From Zygnema cylindricum (taxonomy: Eukaryota > Streptophyta > Zygnematophyceae > Zygnematales > Zygnemataceae), in the NCBI GenBank assembly GCA_037447655.1, contig JBBHKE010002632.1, positions 259,440 through 271,674 on the forward strand: a stretch of DNA of 12,235 nt. Direction: 5' to 3'. The notes under the pieces were generated by a model that saw nothing but the letters and a program-made list of their open reading frames with translations, had not been told where the DNA came from and did no database searches. The position numbers were made by a program, and so were the translations under genes. Position 1 is the first letter of the stretch; each line of letters starts with the position of its first letter. Positions 1 through 8,168 of the stretch are shown here, one piece after another.

Positions 1-500
1 TAAACCCACCCGAGTATTAAACAACGAAAACCTGTTAGTAGACTCGCTAGTTTCCTTAGGGGGCGTCGGTGTCTGTCTAACCTGGATGATGTTCAGTTAT
101 GTCTGTTTACCCTGAATTTCTCAGTGCTTTTATTTATCTCTACCCTTTCTACATCTCATGCCTCTCTATATATCGTTTATCTATGCTATGTGTTCTGTCT
201 TAGTGTCCTTATCTAAACCGAAATAACTTTTTCCGAAAACATTGTATTATCAAAAAATTATTTCGGTTTAGATAAAATGGAAATCAAAATCAGAAATAGG
301 CTGAACGAAAGATTTAACTATCTGTAGGCATCATTTCATTGGACTATATTAGAGAATGCATAATGCAAACAAATAGCATTATAATACAAATAGGCACTCA
401 GAAGAGAAAAAAAATACCTTTTATCTATCAATTTAGAAAGCAAGTCGGATAAAGACTAAAACTAAAGGTAAAATAGATTTGGCTTTATTAAAAAACTATT
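1..500. other. Gene-free left end
   Basis: I see no convincing coding frame here. The stretch is AT-rich and holds two short foldbacks, listed separately. Around 140-200 it has a weak resemblance (ctctctatatat motif) to the sequence ahead of the retroelement copies at about 560 and 2060, so it may be an older, more decayed part of the same element. Confidence 0.5.
209..275. repeat. Short foldback with 23-24 bp arms
   Basis: The left arm (209-232, ttatctaaaccgaaataa core) and the right arm (252-275) are reverse complements with one mismatch, around a loop of about 19 bases. It would fold into a strong hairpin. It could be a tiny non-autonomous inverted-repeat element or a cruciform-forming site. 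No target duplication is obvious. Confidence 0.8.
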
Positions 501-538
501 ATGTTACAAAAGCCTTTTTCAATAAAGCCAAATCTATT
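472..538. repeat. Perfect 18-bp inverted repeat
   Basis: The arms at 472-489 (aatagatttggctttatt) and 521-538 are exact reverse complements with a 31-base loop. It lies at the left edge of the first retroelement copy: the loop and right side align loosely with 1995-2030 at the edge of the third copy. It may mark the element boundary. Confidence 0.8.
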
Positions 539-1326
539 CCTGTGATTCTGTCTTGTGTATCGTATCTATTTGCTATATATCTCTCCGTACTCTACATCTT
601 TCCCATCTCTATTTATTTTCGTGACTCTTTAAGTCCCATTTGTCTGTATTGACTTGTAGTAGGTCCAATCTGTCTGTGGCTGCGGGGGATTCCTTTGATC
701 GCTCAGATGATTGTCCAAAAGCAACAAATTATGAGCCCACCCAAATGGGGCCCAAAAGAGTTCGGATTTCTAGAACAGGAGAGCGACGGCCATCTTGACA
801 TGGCCCTAAGTAAAGGAGGAGAACTGGGTACATCTCCAACGAAAATACCAAAAAAAAGAAGGTGCAGCAGGTCAGGCCCAAACATTGGATGAAAATAAAA
901 GCAGAGCCTTGGAAAATAGCTTCCAAGGGCTCAAAGAAAAGTGAGACAAGACACCTGTGAAACCAACAATGGCATAAAAAATTAGACAGCTACGGAGACT
1001 CTCACACACACCATACGACGAAACAATGTCAATTTCAAAGAACATTTCCCAATACTTAGAAAACCTAGCCATGATAGAATCAGCAAAAATTTACCTTCCT
1101 ACACATACGAAAATCCCAATGTTTCCCATGTCACTTTCCTATAGATTCAAAGCGGTTCTTACCTCATTAGAGGGCCACAGATGGAAGGTATCTAAGTGGG
1201 AGGATGTGGTTTAGAGGCTAATTCATGCTGTAGGCTCCACCGACGTAGTGATATCCGAAAAGGCCTCCAAGAAGGAGCGTGATATCAAGGAGAAGAGCGG
1301 TCAAAGGTTTGACCAATTTAGAGGTT
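505..1326 (+). pseudogene. Decayed Gag-like retroelement copy 1
   Basis: First of three related copies. Its frame (about 695-1310) reads, with interruptions, through AQTLDEN, ALENSFQGLKEK, KIRQLRRLSHTPYD, TMSISKNISQYLENLA, KIPMFPMSLSYRFKAVLTSLE and KWEDVV. The order of an LRRL helix, a spaced ENLA helix, an 'SLP/S-x-RF' motif and a final WEDVV helix resembles the UBN2 Gag domain of Ty1/copia retrotransposons; that family call is inference. The frame is broken by TGA in KEK*DK, TAA in MA*KI and TAG in VV*RL. No LTR, PBS, protease, integrase or reverse transcriptase is visible, so this is a fragment. Confidence 0.45.
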
Positions 1327-1965
1327 ATTTGGTTTTTGACTTGTTTGTTTGTCTTTACCCTATCACCTTTTAATTGGCTTCTGACTGCTCTTCTGTCTTT
1401 ACCCTATCACCTTTTAATTGGCCTCTGACTGCTCTTCTCCTTGATGTAAAATCTTCTCTTTGATGTAAGGCTCTTTCTCAGAAGCCTTTTCAGGCATCAA
1501 CACCTCGGTGGAGCCTCCTGCAACAATCAGCTTCTTAACCACATCCTCCTACTTTTACTCCTATCATCTGTGGCTTTCTAATGTGGTTAGAACCAGTTCG
1601 AATCTATGGGGAAGTGACATGAGAAACATTAGGATTTTCGTGTGTGCATGAAGGCAAATTTCTGTTGATTCTATCATGGTTAGGTTTTCTAACTATTGGG
1701 AAATGTTCTCTAACATTGACATTGTTCTGTCGTATGGTGTGCGTGAGAATCTTCGTAGCAGTCTAATTTTTTCTAACATGGTTGGTTTCGCAGGTGCCTT
1801 GTATAACTTTTCCTTGAGCCCTTGGAAGCTATTTTCTAAGGCTTCGCCTTCATTTTCATCTAATGTTTGGGCTTAACCTAGTGCACTTTTTTTTTGGTGT
1901 TTTCGTTGCAGATGTACCCTGTTCTCCTCTTTTACTCGCGGCCGTGTTAGAATGGCCGTCGCTGT
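1327..1965 (-). pseudogene. Decayed Gag-like retroelement copy 2, inverted
   Basis: Minus-strand copy of the same segment, tail to tail with copy 1, so 560-1965 is a large imperfect palindrome. Read on the minus strand it gives AQTLDENEGEALENSFQG, IRLLRRFSRTPYD, TMSMLENISQ, KILMFLMSLPHRFELVLTTL and EDVVKKLIVAGGSTEV. This copy best preserves the MSLPHRF motif. It holds TAA (G*AQ), TAG (SQ*LE), then TGA, TAG, TAA and TAG just before EDVV. It is cut off at its 5' end near 1965 and carries an internal 44-bp duplication at 1351-1438. The open plus-strand frame at 1676-1876 is only its antisense shadow. Confidence 0.45.
1351..1438. repeat. 44-bp tandem duplication inside the inverted copy
   Basis: Positions 1351-1394 and 1395-1438 are the same 44-bp unit, starting gtctttaccctatcacc, with one difference. 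The other two copies have the segment once, so it arose after insertion. It points to recent local slippage or unequal repair. Confidence 0.9.
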
Positions 1966-2004
1966 AGCTTTCAATTAAGGTCTTTTTAGGAAGATTTGCT
2001 ACAA

Positions 2005-2690
2005 AAAACTTTTTCAATGTTACAGTTATTCCAGAGCTTCTATCTAGTCTATCTTATCTATTTGTGATATATCTCTCCCTACTCTACATCTTTCCCAACT
2101 CTATTTATTTTCGTGACTCTCTAAACCCCCTCTGTGTGTATTAACCTGTAGAAGGTCCAATCCGTCTTTGGCTGCGGGAGATTCCTCCAATCGCTCAGAT
2201 GATAGTCCAAAAGCAACAGGTTTTGGGGCCACCCAATTGGGGCCCAAAGGAGTTCGGATTTATAGAACTAGAGAGCGACGGCCATCATGACATGGCCATG
2301 AGTAAAGGAGGAGAACTGGGTACATTTGCAACGAAAACACCAAAAGAAGGTGCAGCAAGTTAGGCCCAAACATTGGATGAAAATGAAGGCAGAGCTTTGG
2401 AAAATAGCTTCTAAAGGCTCAAGGAAAAGTTAGACAAGACAACTGTGAAACCAACCATGACAAAAAGAATTAGACTGCTACGGAGACTCTCACACACACC
2501 ATACGACAAAACAATGTCAATATTACAGAACATTTCCCAATAATAAGAAAACCTAGCTTTGATAGAATCACCAGAAACTCACCTTCCCACACACACAAAA
2601 ATCCCAATGTTTCTTATATCACTTCCCATAGATTCAAACCGGTTCTGACCACATTAGAAGAACACAGATGATAGGAGTCGAAATAGGAGG
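2005..2690 (+). pseudogene. Decayed Gag-like retroelement copy 3
   Basis: Direct repeat of copy 1: the sequence from about 2040 matches that from about 560, including ctacatctttccc and gactct blocks. In frame it reads NWGPKEFGFIELESDGHH, MAMSKGGELGTFATK, AQTLDENEGRALENSF, RIRLLRRLSHTPYDKTM and KIPMFLISLP. It has TAG (S*AQ), TAA (SF*RL) and TAA TAA (SQ**EN). One base is missing at the ccc before atagattc (2628 region) compared with the inverted copy, which shifts the frame. The restored frame runs on, past a TGA at 2669-2671, into the open stretch at 2672-3604. Confidence 0.45.
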
Positions 2691-3604
2691 ATGTGGTTAA
2701 GAAGCAGATTGCTACAATAGGCTCCACCGAGGTGGTGATGCCTGAAAAGGCCTCCGAGAAAAAGTGTGACATCAAGGAGAAGAGTCGTCAGAGGTCTGAC
2801 CAATTAAGAGGTGAGAGGGTAAAGACTAAGCAAACAAGTCAGAACCCAAATCACAATGATTCTGTATGCAGAGCAAGCATCCAAATCACAAGCGAAGACG
2901 ATCAAAGCAGAGAGGAGAAAGACAGAGTAGATATCCGTGGGAGAGAGGATAATCAAGACAAAAGGACCTCTCATGACCTCATCACAGACCAAACTCTGGA
3001 GTGTATCATGATCTGTAACGCACTCTTGCTTCCGACAGTAAATACTAAAGAAAGAGATGGTCTGCCACGGTGGCAAGAAGGAGAAGAACACAAACTTACC
3101 AAGTTTGGGGAATCACCCGAGGAGATTCATCGAAAGAATAGGTAAGAAAAACTAACAAATCTCCCTGCAGGATCCTTTAGAGGAGTTGGCAATGCAACCA
3201 ACCGAAGGCAACATATTGACATCTGCAGATTTTAAAGTTCGAAGCACCAAGCGATGGGACGCCATCATGCTAAAGAAAAACAGGTCAAAAAGGAATAGGA
3301 AGCGGTTAAAAAGGATGACAAGGACGATAACGAAGCACAGACGCCTCACATAGAGAACGGAAGAAGCGAACATGTTTGTTACAAGGTTAGATCCATGAAG
3401 GTTGCAGAAACAACAACAAAGATCAATCATGGCTCACGCAAGACAAGTACCAATGGCTCAAAGATAAGCATTAAAAGGAATAGAGAATTCAGAATACAGA
3501 AATTTCATGTTACAAAGAGACAAGGGAGAAACATCACCAAGGGAGTCTCTCACCTCACAAAGACATAAATGGGAGATCTTACCAAAAAAAAATAGAACAA
3601 GTGA
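2672..3604 (+). CDS. Hydrophilic frame downstream of Gag copy 3, closed only by TGA
   Basis: Between TGA at 2669 and TGA at 3602 this frame runs 310 codons with seven TAR codons (2672, 2684, 3143, 3233, 3296, 3566, 3593) and no internal TGA. It starts with EDVVKKQIATIGSTEVVMPE, homologous to the C-terminal end of the Gag-like domain in the other two copies, and continues as a Lys/Glu/Arg/Asp-rich tail. In the standard code the longest open piece is 2693-3145. A CCHC-knuckle-like motif lies at 3224-3262. Reading it as Gag tail plus nucleocapsid is inference; beyond about 3300 I recognise nothing. The strand is T-poor, which by itself lowers stop frequency. It is either a decayed Gag or a gene in a UAR-sense code. 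Confidence 0.35.
3224..3262 (+). other. Broken CCHC zinc-knuckle-like motif
   Basis: In the same frame as the Gag tail the codons read CRF-(TAA)-SSKHQAMGR. A retroviral-type knuckle is C-x2-C-x4-H-x4-C. Here the first Cys and the His are present, the second Cys position is TAA, the spacing to His is one residue short, and the last Cys position is Arg (cgc). It is followed by HHAKEKQVKKE, the basic tail often seen after copia knuckles. The motif is weak alone; its frame and position after the Gag-like domain are the support. Confidence 0.3.
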
Positions 3605-3954
3605 TAGAGAAAAGACACCAAGCTTTAGGTGTCACCGAATGGCACCACATCGAGTAGTTTAGCCTTAGAATGGCTGGAAACCACGACAAGGGAAATCCAC
3701 GAAAATGTCACCGAGAGTACTTTAAATCAAATGAGTACTCCATCGTAAGCAACCTTGAAAGAGGACGAGATTGATGTTTTGCAGTAAACACAGTAAAATA
3801 CATAGGTCAAGCAAAGCAAGGGGAGACAGATTGCACATTAACCATTCATGTTGATTTAGCAAATCAAGCAACAAACGAATGTAGCACCAGCAAACAAAAA
3901 GTTCAAAATATTGCAGGTGTACAAGACATGACCTCAACAAACGGAGGGAATTGA
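3605..3954 (+). other. Coding-like stretch without a recognised product
   Basis: In the frame that continues into 3955 the sequence reads ALGVTEWHHIE-(TAG)-FSLRMAGNHDKGNPRKCHRE, then after a TGA at about 3775 CFAVNTVKYIGQAKQGETD and VDLANQATNECSTSKQKVQN to a TGA at 3952. Composition is protein-like, but I recognise no family. The open minus-strand frame at 3722-3940 is rich in Leu/Cys/Phe and looks like its antisense shadow. Confidence 0.25.
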
Positions 3955-4716
3955 ATGTATGTCAAAGAAGAAAAAAAAGGGGATCGAGTCGCGAAACCTT
4001 ACCTTAACAATCGTGAAAGAATGAGAGGCAATCCCAAGCGAGAAGACAAAAGAAGTGGCAGTCAAGAGAGAACCAATAACATTCTGTCATTTATCGTCGG
4101 GCTAGGTAGCACGGACAGGCTAGGTGGCGCGGACAGAGTCTTAGGAACCAGCTCCATTGACAAGATAGTCTAAAAATTACATAGAAAGAGAGAGATCAAA
4201 AATCAGTATTTTTATAGCAAAAACCATGTAGAAAATGGAAAAGTGGCAGAAGAACTTGAAGGGAGCAAACCACATGTAAGATATCTCACATAAACCAAAA
4301 TTCTAGGGGACTTTGGCAGCGGAAGCAAAGGTGAGCAAAGGGTAGAAAGAAGACAAAAAAAAAAAAAAACATTACATATAAAAAAAAATGAGATGCAAAA
4401 CAGTGGAAGAAAGGAGAAAAAGTCAAAAGTTAAAGAAGTGAACTTATTAACTTGCAGGTACACGATCGGAAGTACAGTTGAGAAGGTTAGCAGGAGTCAC
4501 CACCAACACTCTCCAATGCCCGCCTCTATCGATAGGAGGAAGACTGCTTGGGCATCCGAAGTTCAGAAAAATCTATCAGAAAAGCCACAGGGAAACCAAG
4601 AAAAGTTAGTAAGCTGGCGACATTGGTGTCAACTTCGACACAAGAGCCGAAGGGAAACAAGAAGGATCAAGGAGGACTCAAGCACGAGTCAGATCTTAGG
4701 AGCAAAGAAAATTTGA
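3955..4716 (+). CDS. Hydrophilic frame of unknown function, TGA-bounded
   Basis: It starts at ATG 3955 directly after TGA 3952 and runs 253 codons to TGA 4714, interrupted only by TAA at 4171 and 4291. In the standard code it is two short pieces (3955-4173 and 4393-4716). Composition is Lys/Arg/Glu/Ser/Asn-rich; visible segments include MYVKEEKKGDRVAKPY, VGLGSTDRLGGADRV and SRSHHQHSPMPASIDRRK. There is an A14 run near 4356. No domain, signal peptide or membrane segment is visible. It overlaps the next frame at 4482-4716, so only one of the two can be right there. Confidence 0.25.
4101..4136. repeat. 18-bp tandem duplication
   Basis: Units gctaggtagcacggacag (4101-4118) and gctaggtggcgcggacag (4119-4136) are adjacent and differ at two positions. 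In the frame starting at 3955 each unit codes six residues (LGSTDR then LGGADR), so the duplication keeps the frame. Confidence 0.85.
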
Positions 4717-5102
4717 ACAGCTCAGAGAATCTTCGGACATTTGCATCACACGGTGAGAAAAATATCCCAATAGCTGCAATTGGCGTCTTACCTCAAGCAT
4801 AGAGGACATACCCGAATGAGATAGAGAGCGGAAAGAAACTAGTTGACTCAATTAATGCCTCATCTTTTGGAGATAGAGGAAGCGGACCTGCACACACAGG
4901 TCCACAAACAACATCAAAGGTCAAAATTAGGAAATCCAAAAATCTGCCACGAAACATTCAAATGGAGAAGATTAGAGAACATGAGGTAAAAGCCGAGAAA
5001 ATACTTAGCATAGATTTTCTACTTGCAAGGGAGCAAAAGAATGCGAGAAACGTAAGTGGAGAATTGGCGAATGAATTACCCTACAATTTGGCGATTGTGT
5101 GA
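4482..5102 (+). CDS. Coding-like frame of unknown function, TGA-bounded
   Basis: Between TGA 4479 and TGA 5100 there are 206 codons with TAG at 4488, 4533 and 4800 only. It reads IRKATGKPRKVSKLATLV, SSENLRTFASHGEKNIPIAA, RTYPNEIESGKKLVDSI, IQMEKIREHEVKAEKI, then LAREQKNARNVSGELANE and NLAIV before TGA. The last part is unit 1 of a 221-bp tandem repeat, and unit 2 keeps the same residues in the next frame, which supports this reading. No family recognised. In the standard code only 4548-4802 and the part after it are open. Confidence 0.35.
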
Positions 5103-5490
5103 GATTGAGGATATCCTCCACTATGTATTTCACAAAAATCCACCAGTTCACCACCAAATCTGCAAGGAAAAAAAATCAGTTGTCTAGAGTGGCGAAAGGG
5201 GATAAAAGAGTGTCAAAATACAGGACATTCAAAGAAGCGTTGTTTGCAAAGGAGCAAAAAAATGCGAGAAACATAAGGGGAGAATTGGCAAATAAATAAC
5301 CTCACAATTTGGCAATAGTGGGAGATTCGAGATCTTATCTACTATGTATTTCACAAAAATCCACCGAGTTCACCACCAAATCTGCGAGGAAAGAAAATCA
5401 GATGTCTAGAGTGGTGGAAGGGATAGACGAGTGTCAAGATACAAGACATTTAAAGAAGCGTTGTTTGGACAGAGCATCAAAGAAGATGGA
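5025..5490. repeat. 221-bp tandem repeat, two units plus a partial third
   Basis: Unit 1 starts at 5025 (gcaagggagcaaaag) and unit 2 at 5246 (gcaaaggagcaaaaa). A third begins near 5467 and soon diverges. The tatttcacaaaaatccacc block recurs at about 5125 and 5346 and the catt(c/t)aaagaagcgttgttt block at about 5226 and 5447. Unit 1 versus unit 2 differences in the ELAN segment are largely synonymous or conservative (aag/aaa, gcg/gca, att/ata, V/I, R/K), suggesting that the duplicated segment was coding. The period is not a multiple of three, so the frame shifts between units. Confidence 0.85.
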
Positions 5491-6256
5491 GTCAAGCTAC
5501 TAGACAAAGAAAGAGTAAGTTACACTCAACTTGAGAAGAAAAAAAATCGAAGGCTTCTATTCTTCCACATTCGAGTCTATGCACGAAGCAGGTGCAAACA
5601 GAGCGCCCAACCATAACGATCGCAACGGAACGCGTGGAAGATCCGAAAGCAGAAACCCTAACCATAATTCCTAATCCACCTCAATGTCCATTTTTAGCCT
5701 GCAGATTTACAGAAATCAAACTTAAAAAGAGTCGGCGACCTCAAAAGGAAACAATACAAGGAAAAAAGGAGTGGTAGCTTCGGCAAGGAAGCTGAAAGAG
5801 AAGAGGAAAGCACGAAGGAAAGCGCTACGGGGAGAAGGAGAACTTAGAGAAGAGGCGAAAGGCGTACAGAGAGCAGACAGGGAAGACTGTTCAAACCCTA
5901 GAAAAGTTGGCATAAATGCATATGACGCCAACGCAAAAGAAGATTTTGTACGAAGTGAAGGCACCTTCCCTAAATCGCAGCGAAGGCGCACGATCGAAAA
6001 AGAACATTCATTCATGACCCTTGATCTAAATCTAGGTGTAGATCAACATACAACGAAGTCTTGGCCAAATGAGACTTCGCCATGTGCTCCTCCAAAAATG
6101 CATACAACGCCACGACACCAAAGTTTTTTATTTGTACGCGACGGCACATTTGGCGACAAAACATATCTGAGCCGTAAGATTGGCGACAACCACGCGGCAT
6201 TGAAATCGGCGATCACAATCCACACCATTGGACCGAAATCAATGAGCGTTGTTTGA
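5075..6256 (+). CDS. Long hydrophilic frame of unknown function, TGA-bounded
   Basis: Between TGA 5072 and TGA 6254 this frame runs 393 codons with TAA or TAG at 5297, 5501, 5516, 5672 and 5723 and no TGA. In the standard code the largest open part is about 5726-6256. The N-terminal part covers the tandem repeat (KSARKKNQLSRVAKGDKR, KSARKENQMSRVVEG). The middle is FESMHEAGANRAPNHNDRN, and then comes a strongly charged, probably helical KLKEKRKARRKALRGEGEL region. The C-terminal part (MTLDLNLGVDQHTTKSW, SFLFVRDGTFGDKTYLSRK) is more globular in composition. No catalytic motif, signal peptide or membrane segment is visible. It could be a decayed transposon product or a real gene in a UAR-sense code; introns cannot be excluded. 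Confidence 0.35.
5653..5661 (+). promoter_or_regulatory. Telo-box AAACCCTAA
   Basis: Exact AAACCCTAA inside the 5075-6256 frame, with a near copy (AAACCCTAG) at about 5894. In plants this motif is a regulatory element of translation and proliferation genes. Here it lies within coding-like sequence, so its role is unknown. Confidence 0.35.
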
Positions 6257-6945
6257 TTTCACTGAGAAATTTCACGTAGGTACATTGAGATTTTTCAACG
6301 GACGAGGACCTCCCTGAATTATCAACGGTCGAAGACCATCTAATTGGCGATGAACGAGGTCCATTCGATGAGATGTTAAAACACACTGAAATTATCGAAT
6401 CCACGGTCTTGGAATTTTACAAAACTAGAGATCAACGGACGTGGGAATCTCGAGCTCACAGATCAAACGGATGAACTCCACATGTGTAGTGACGATAGAA
6501 ATCGCATTGGAATCCAAAGTAAACATGAAAAACTTGTCAATGTGTGACAAATCATTTTTACAAGAGAAGATGGGAGGAAATTTCAAACCTTCCAAATTTC
6601 ACGTCGTACAAGTTCACAGTTCGAACAAATAGGCAGCAATTTCCACTGGCATGGATCAGTGCCACTTTTGTATTTTTACGGGCGACTTCGAATCGACCCA
6701 AAGTTATTTCAAAGTGATCTTCCATGCGAAACCATAACGCCGCAAACTCAAGTAGGAGTGTTGATTTTATTTGCGATTTTGGGCAATATCGGGTATTTAA
6801 AATCGGGTAAAAGAAAAAACTTAAAAAAAAAGCCCTAAAACCCCTTTAAACCAAACTGTCTGTATCCCGTGAATATTGTGAGCTTATTGTGTTTTTAACA
6901 ATAAGAAATTTTAGTGACGTTTCAGAGCCTGATTCAGCAACAACG
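6257..6945. other. Gene-poor stretch with a dispersed short motif
   Basis: No convincing gene. The best plus-strand frame (6441-6632, open on both sides only to TAG) has no recognisable feature. A short motif, roughly tcaacggacg, recurs: tttcaacggacg (about 6295), tatcaacggtcg (about 6319) and gatcaacggacg (about 6430). A telomere-like agccctaaaacccc lies at about 6830, next to an A-run. Confidence 0.4.
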
Positions 6946-7176
6946 GAAGGAGAGAGAAACGAGGGATAAAAAGAGAAGGGGGGAGAGGGAGAGGGAGAGG
7001 AAGAGGGAGGGGAAAGGGAGAGGGAGACGGAGAGTGAGAGCGAGAGGGAGAGAGAGTGGGAGGAGATGAAGAGGGAGAGGGAAGGAGGAAGGGGAGAGGG
7101 AAAGGGAGGGAAGGGGAAAGACAGAGAGACAGAGACATAGAAACGGACAGGGAGAAAGAGAGAAAGAGAAAAAGTG
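6946..7176. repeat. Polypurine tract (GGA/GA)
   Basis: Nearly pure A/G on the plus strand, dominated by gagagg and gaaggg units. Open frames across it (minus-strand SPSPSP type) are low-complexity artefacts. It would lie in intronic or downstream sequence of eIF3b on the minus strand. Confidence 0.9.
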
Positions 7177-7182
7177 GAAAAT

Positions 7183-7218
7183 CTGAGGAGTAAAAATCCA
7201 TATCCCTTTGTCTTCTAC
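7183..7218 (-). pseudogene. Decayed copy of the 3' end of eIF3b exon 2
   Basis: On the minus strand gacaaagggatatgg...actcctcag matches the end of exon 2 at 8205-8169 (gacaaaaggttacgc...actcctcag). It encodes the KGY of the RNP1 motif and the TPQ end but lacks about 10 bases of the FVEYT segment. It is the second half of a split exon copy; the first half is at 7543-7618. Confidence 0.6.
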
Positions 7219-7542
7219 AACTCCTTATACACTAGCATCCTCCCTCCGCCTCCCTCTCTCTCTCTCTCCCTCCCACCTCCCCCTCTCCTCTCCCTCAATG
7301 CATACTCTACAAACGCATGTCCTCCTCTCCAATTCCCATGCTTCCCTCTCCACTGTCCTTCGTCCCCTCTCCCCTCCCCACTTCGATCTTCCCTCTTCCC
7401 TCTCCATTCCCCGCTCAGCACTTCTTCCATGTTACCTCTTTCCTCGTTGCTCTCCCCTCCCCTTCCCCCAATAAAAAACCAAATCCCTAGCCCTCCCCAC
7501 CCTCAAAAATTCCTCTTTACCTCTCATTCCCTCCACCCCCTA
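7219..7542. repeat. Polypyrimidine tract (CT/CCT)
   Basis: C/T-rich on the plus strand, the reverse polarity of the tracts on both sides. It separates the two halves of the decayed exon-2 copy. The Ser/Pro/Leu-rich frames across it are artefacts. Confidence 0.85.
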
Positions 7543-7618
7543 CCTGAAGAGGAACCGGCATTCATAGCCTATTCTCTCTCACTACCCCTATCAGCCCAAC
7601 AAACTTCTCCACCACTCC
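7543..7618 (-). pseudogene. Decayed copy of eIF3b exon 2, central part
   Basis: Aligns with 8220-8295 without gaps over most of its length (plus strand: attctctctcac blocks). On the minus strand it reads VVEKFVGLIGVVRENRL, then TGA, then MPV, matching VVKKIFGQMGVVRENGLWMPV of the intact exon. The Trp codon tgg has become tga, and after MPV the copy ends at cttcag|gtaggg, a splice-donor-like junction. A duplicated and inactivated exon fragment is the simplest reading. Confidence 0.7.
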
Positions 7619-7775
7619 CCTCCCCTCCCTTTTCTCCCTCCCTCCGCCTCTAGCACTAAACTGTCCCTCCCTCTCTCCCACCATCCCTCCTTCCCTCTTC
7701 CCCCACAAACATTAAAAAAAAAATCCCAACAACCCAAATCCCTCCCTCCCCAAAAAAACCCCCATTCCTCCCAAA
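7619..7775. repeat. Polypyrimidine tract with A-runs
   Basis: Ccctcc-rich on the plus strand with short A8-A10 runs near 7712 and 7750. No gene is visible. The expected upstream part of the decayed exon copy is not recognisable here. Confidence 0.7.
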
Positions 7776-7802
7776 AAATGCCTTTCAAAAGGGGTAGGAG
7801 GT

Positions 7803-7970
7803 GGATAGAGAGAGAGAGAGAGGGAGAGAGAGAAAGAGAAAGCACAGAGCGTGCGACAGAGAGAGAAAAGAAAGAGAGCGTGAGAGAGAGAAAGACAGCG
7901 AGAGAGGGAGAGATAGAGAGAATAAGAGAGAGTGACAGAAAGAGAGAGAGAGAGACACAGAGAGAGAGAA

Positions 7971-8001
<31 letters not shown>

Positions 8002-8165
8002 TAGAGAAAGAAAAAGCACAGAGCGTGCGACAGAGAGAGAAAAGAAAGAGAGCGTGAGAGACAGAGAGACAGCAAGAGAGAGAGAGAGAAAGAGAGAATA
8101 AAAGAGAGCGACAGAAAGAGAGAAAGAGAGACACAGAGAGAGAGAGAGAGACACAGAGAGAGAGA
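7803..8165. repeat. GA-rich tract holding a 174-bp tandem duplication
   Basis: Interrupted (GA)n. The marker agcacagagcgtgcgacaga occurs at 7841 and again at 8015, and flanking patterns match for about 160-175 bases, so the tract is two copies of a 174-bp unit. On the minus strand it is a long CT tract starting right after the exon 2 splice donor, thus the 5' part of eIF3b intron 2. Confidence 0.9.
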
Positions 8166-8168
8166 AAC

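Noticed and set aside
1676-1876. Plus-strand 66-codon frame
   Set aside because: It is the antisense of the inverted Gag-like copy; a similar antisense frame appears on the minus strand opposite copy 1 (872-1072).
3142-3170. Intron-like unit gtaag...ctaac...ctgcag of 29 nt
   Set aside because: It has good splice signals and a branch-like ctaac, but 29 nt is too short for most lineages, and removing it breaks the frame that leads to the knuckle-like motif.
6920-6940. Possible eIF3b exon 3 on the minus strand (ctgaatcag|gctctgaaacgt)
   Set aside because: Only ALK-type similarity after the acceptor; the following residues do not match the expected GYKLD region.
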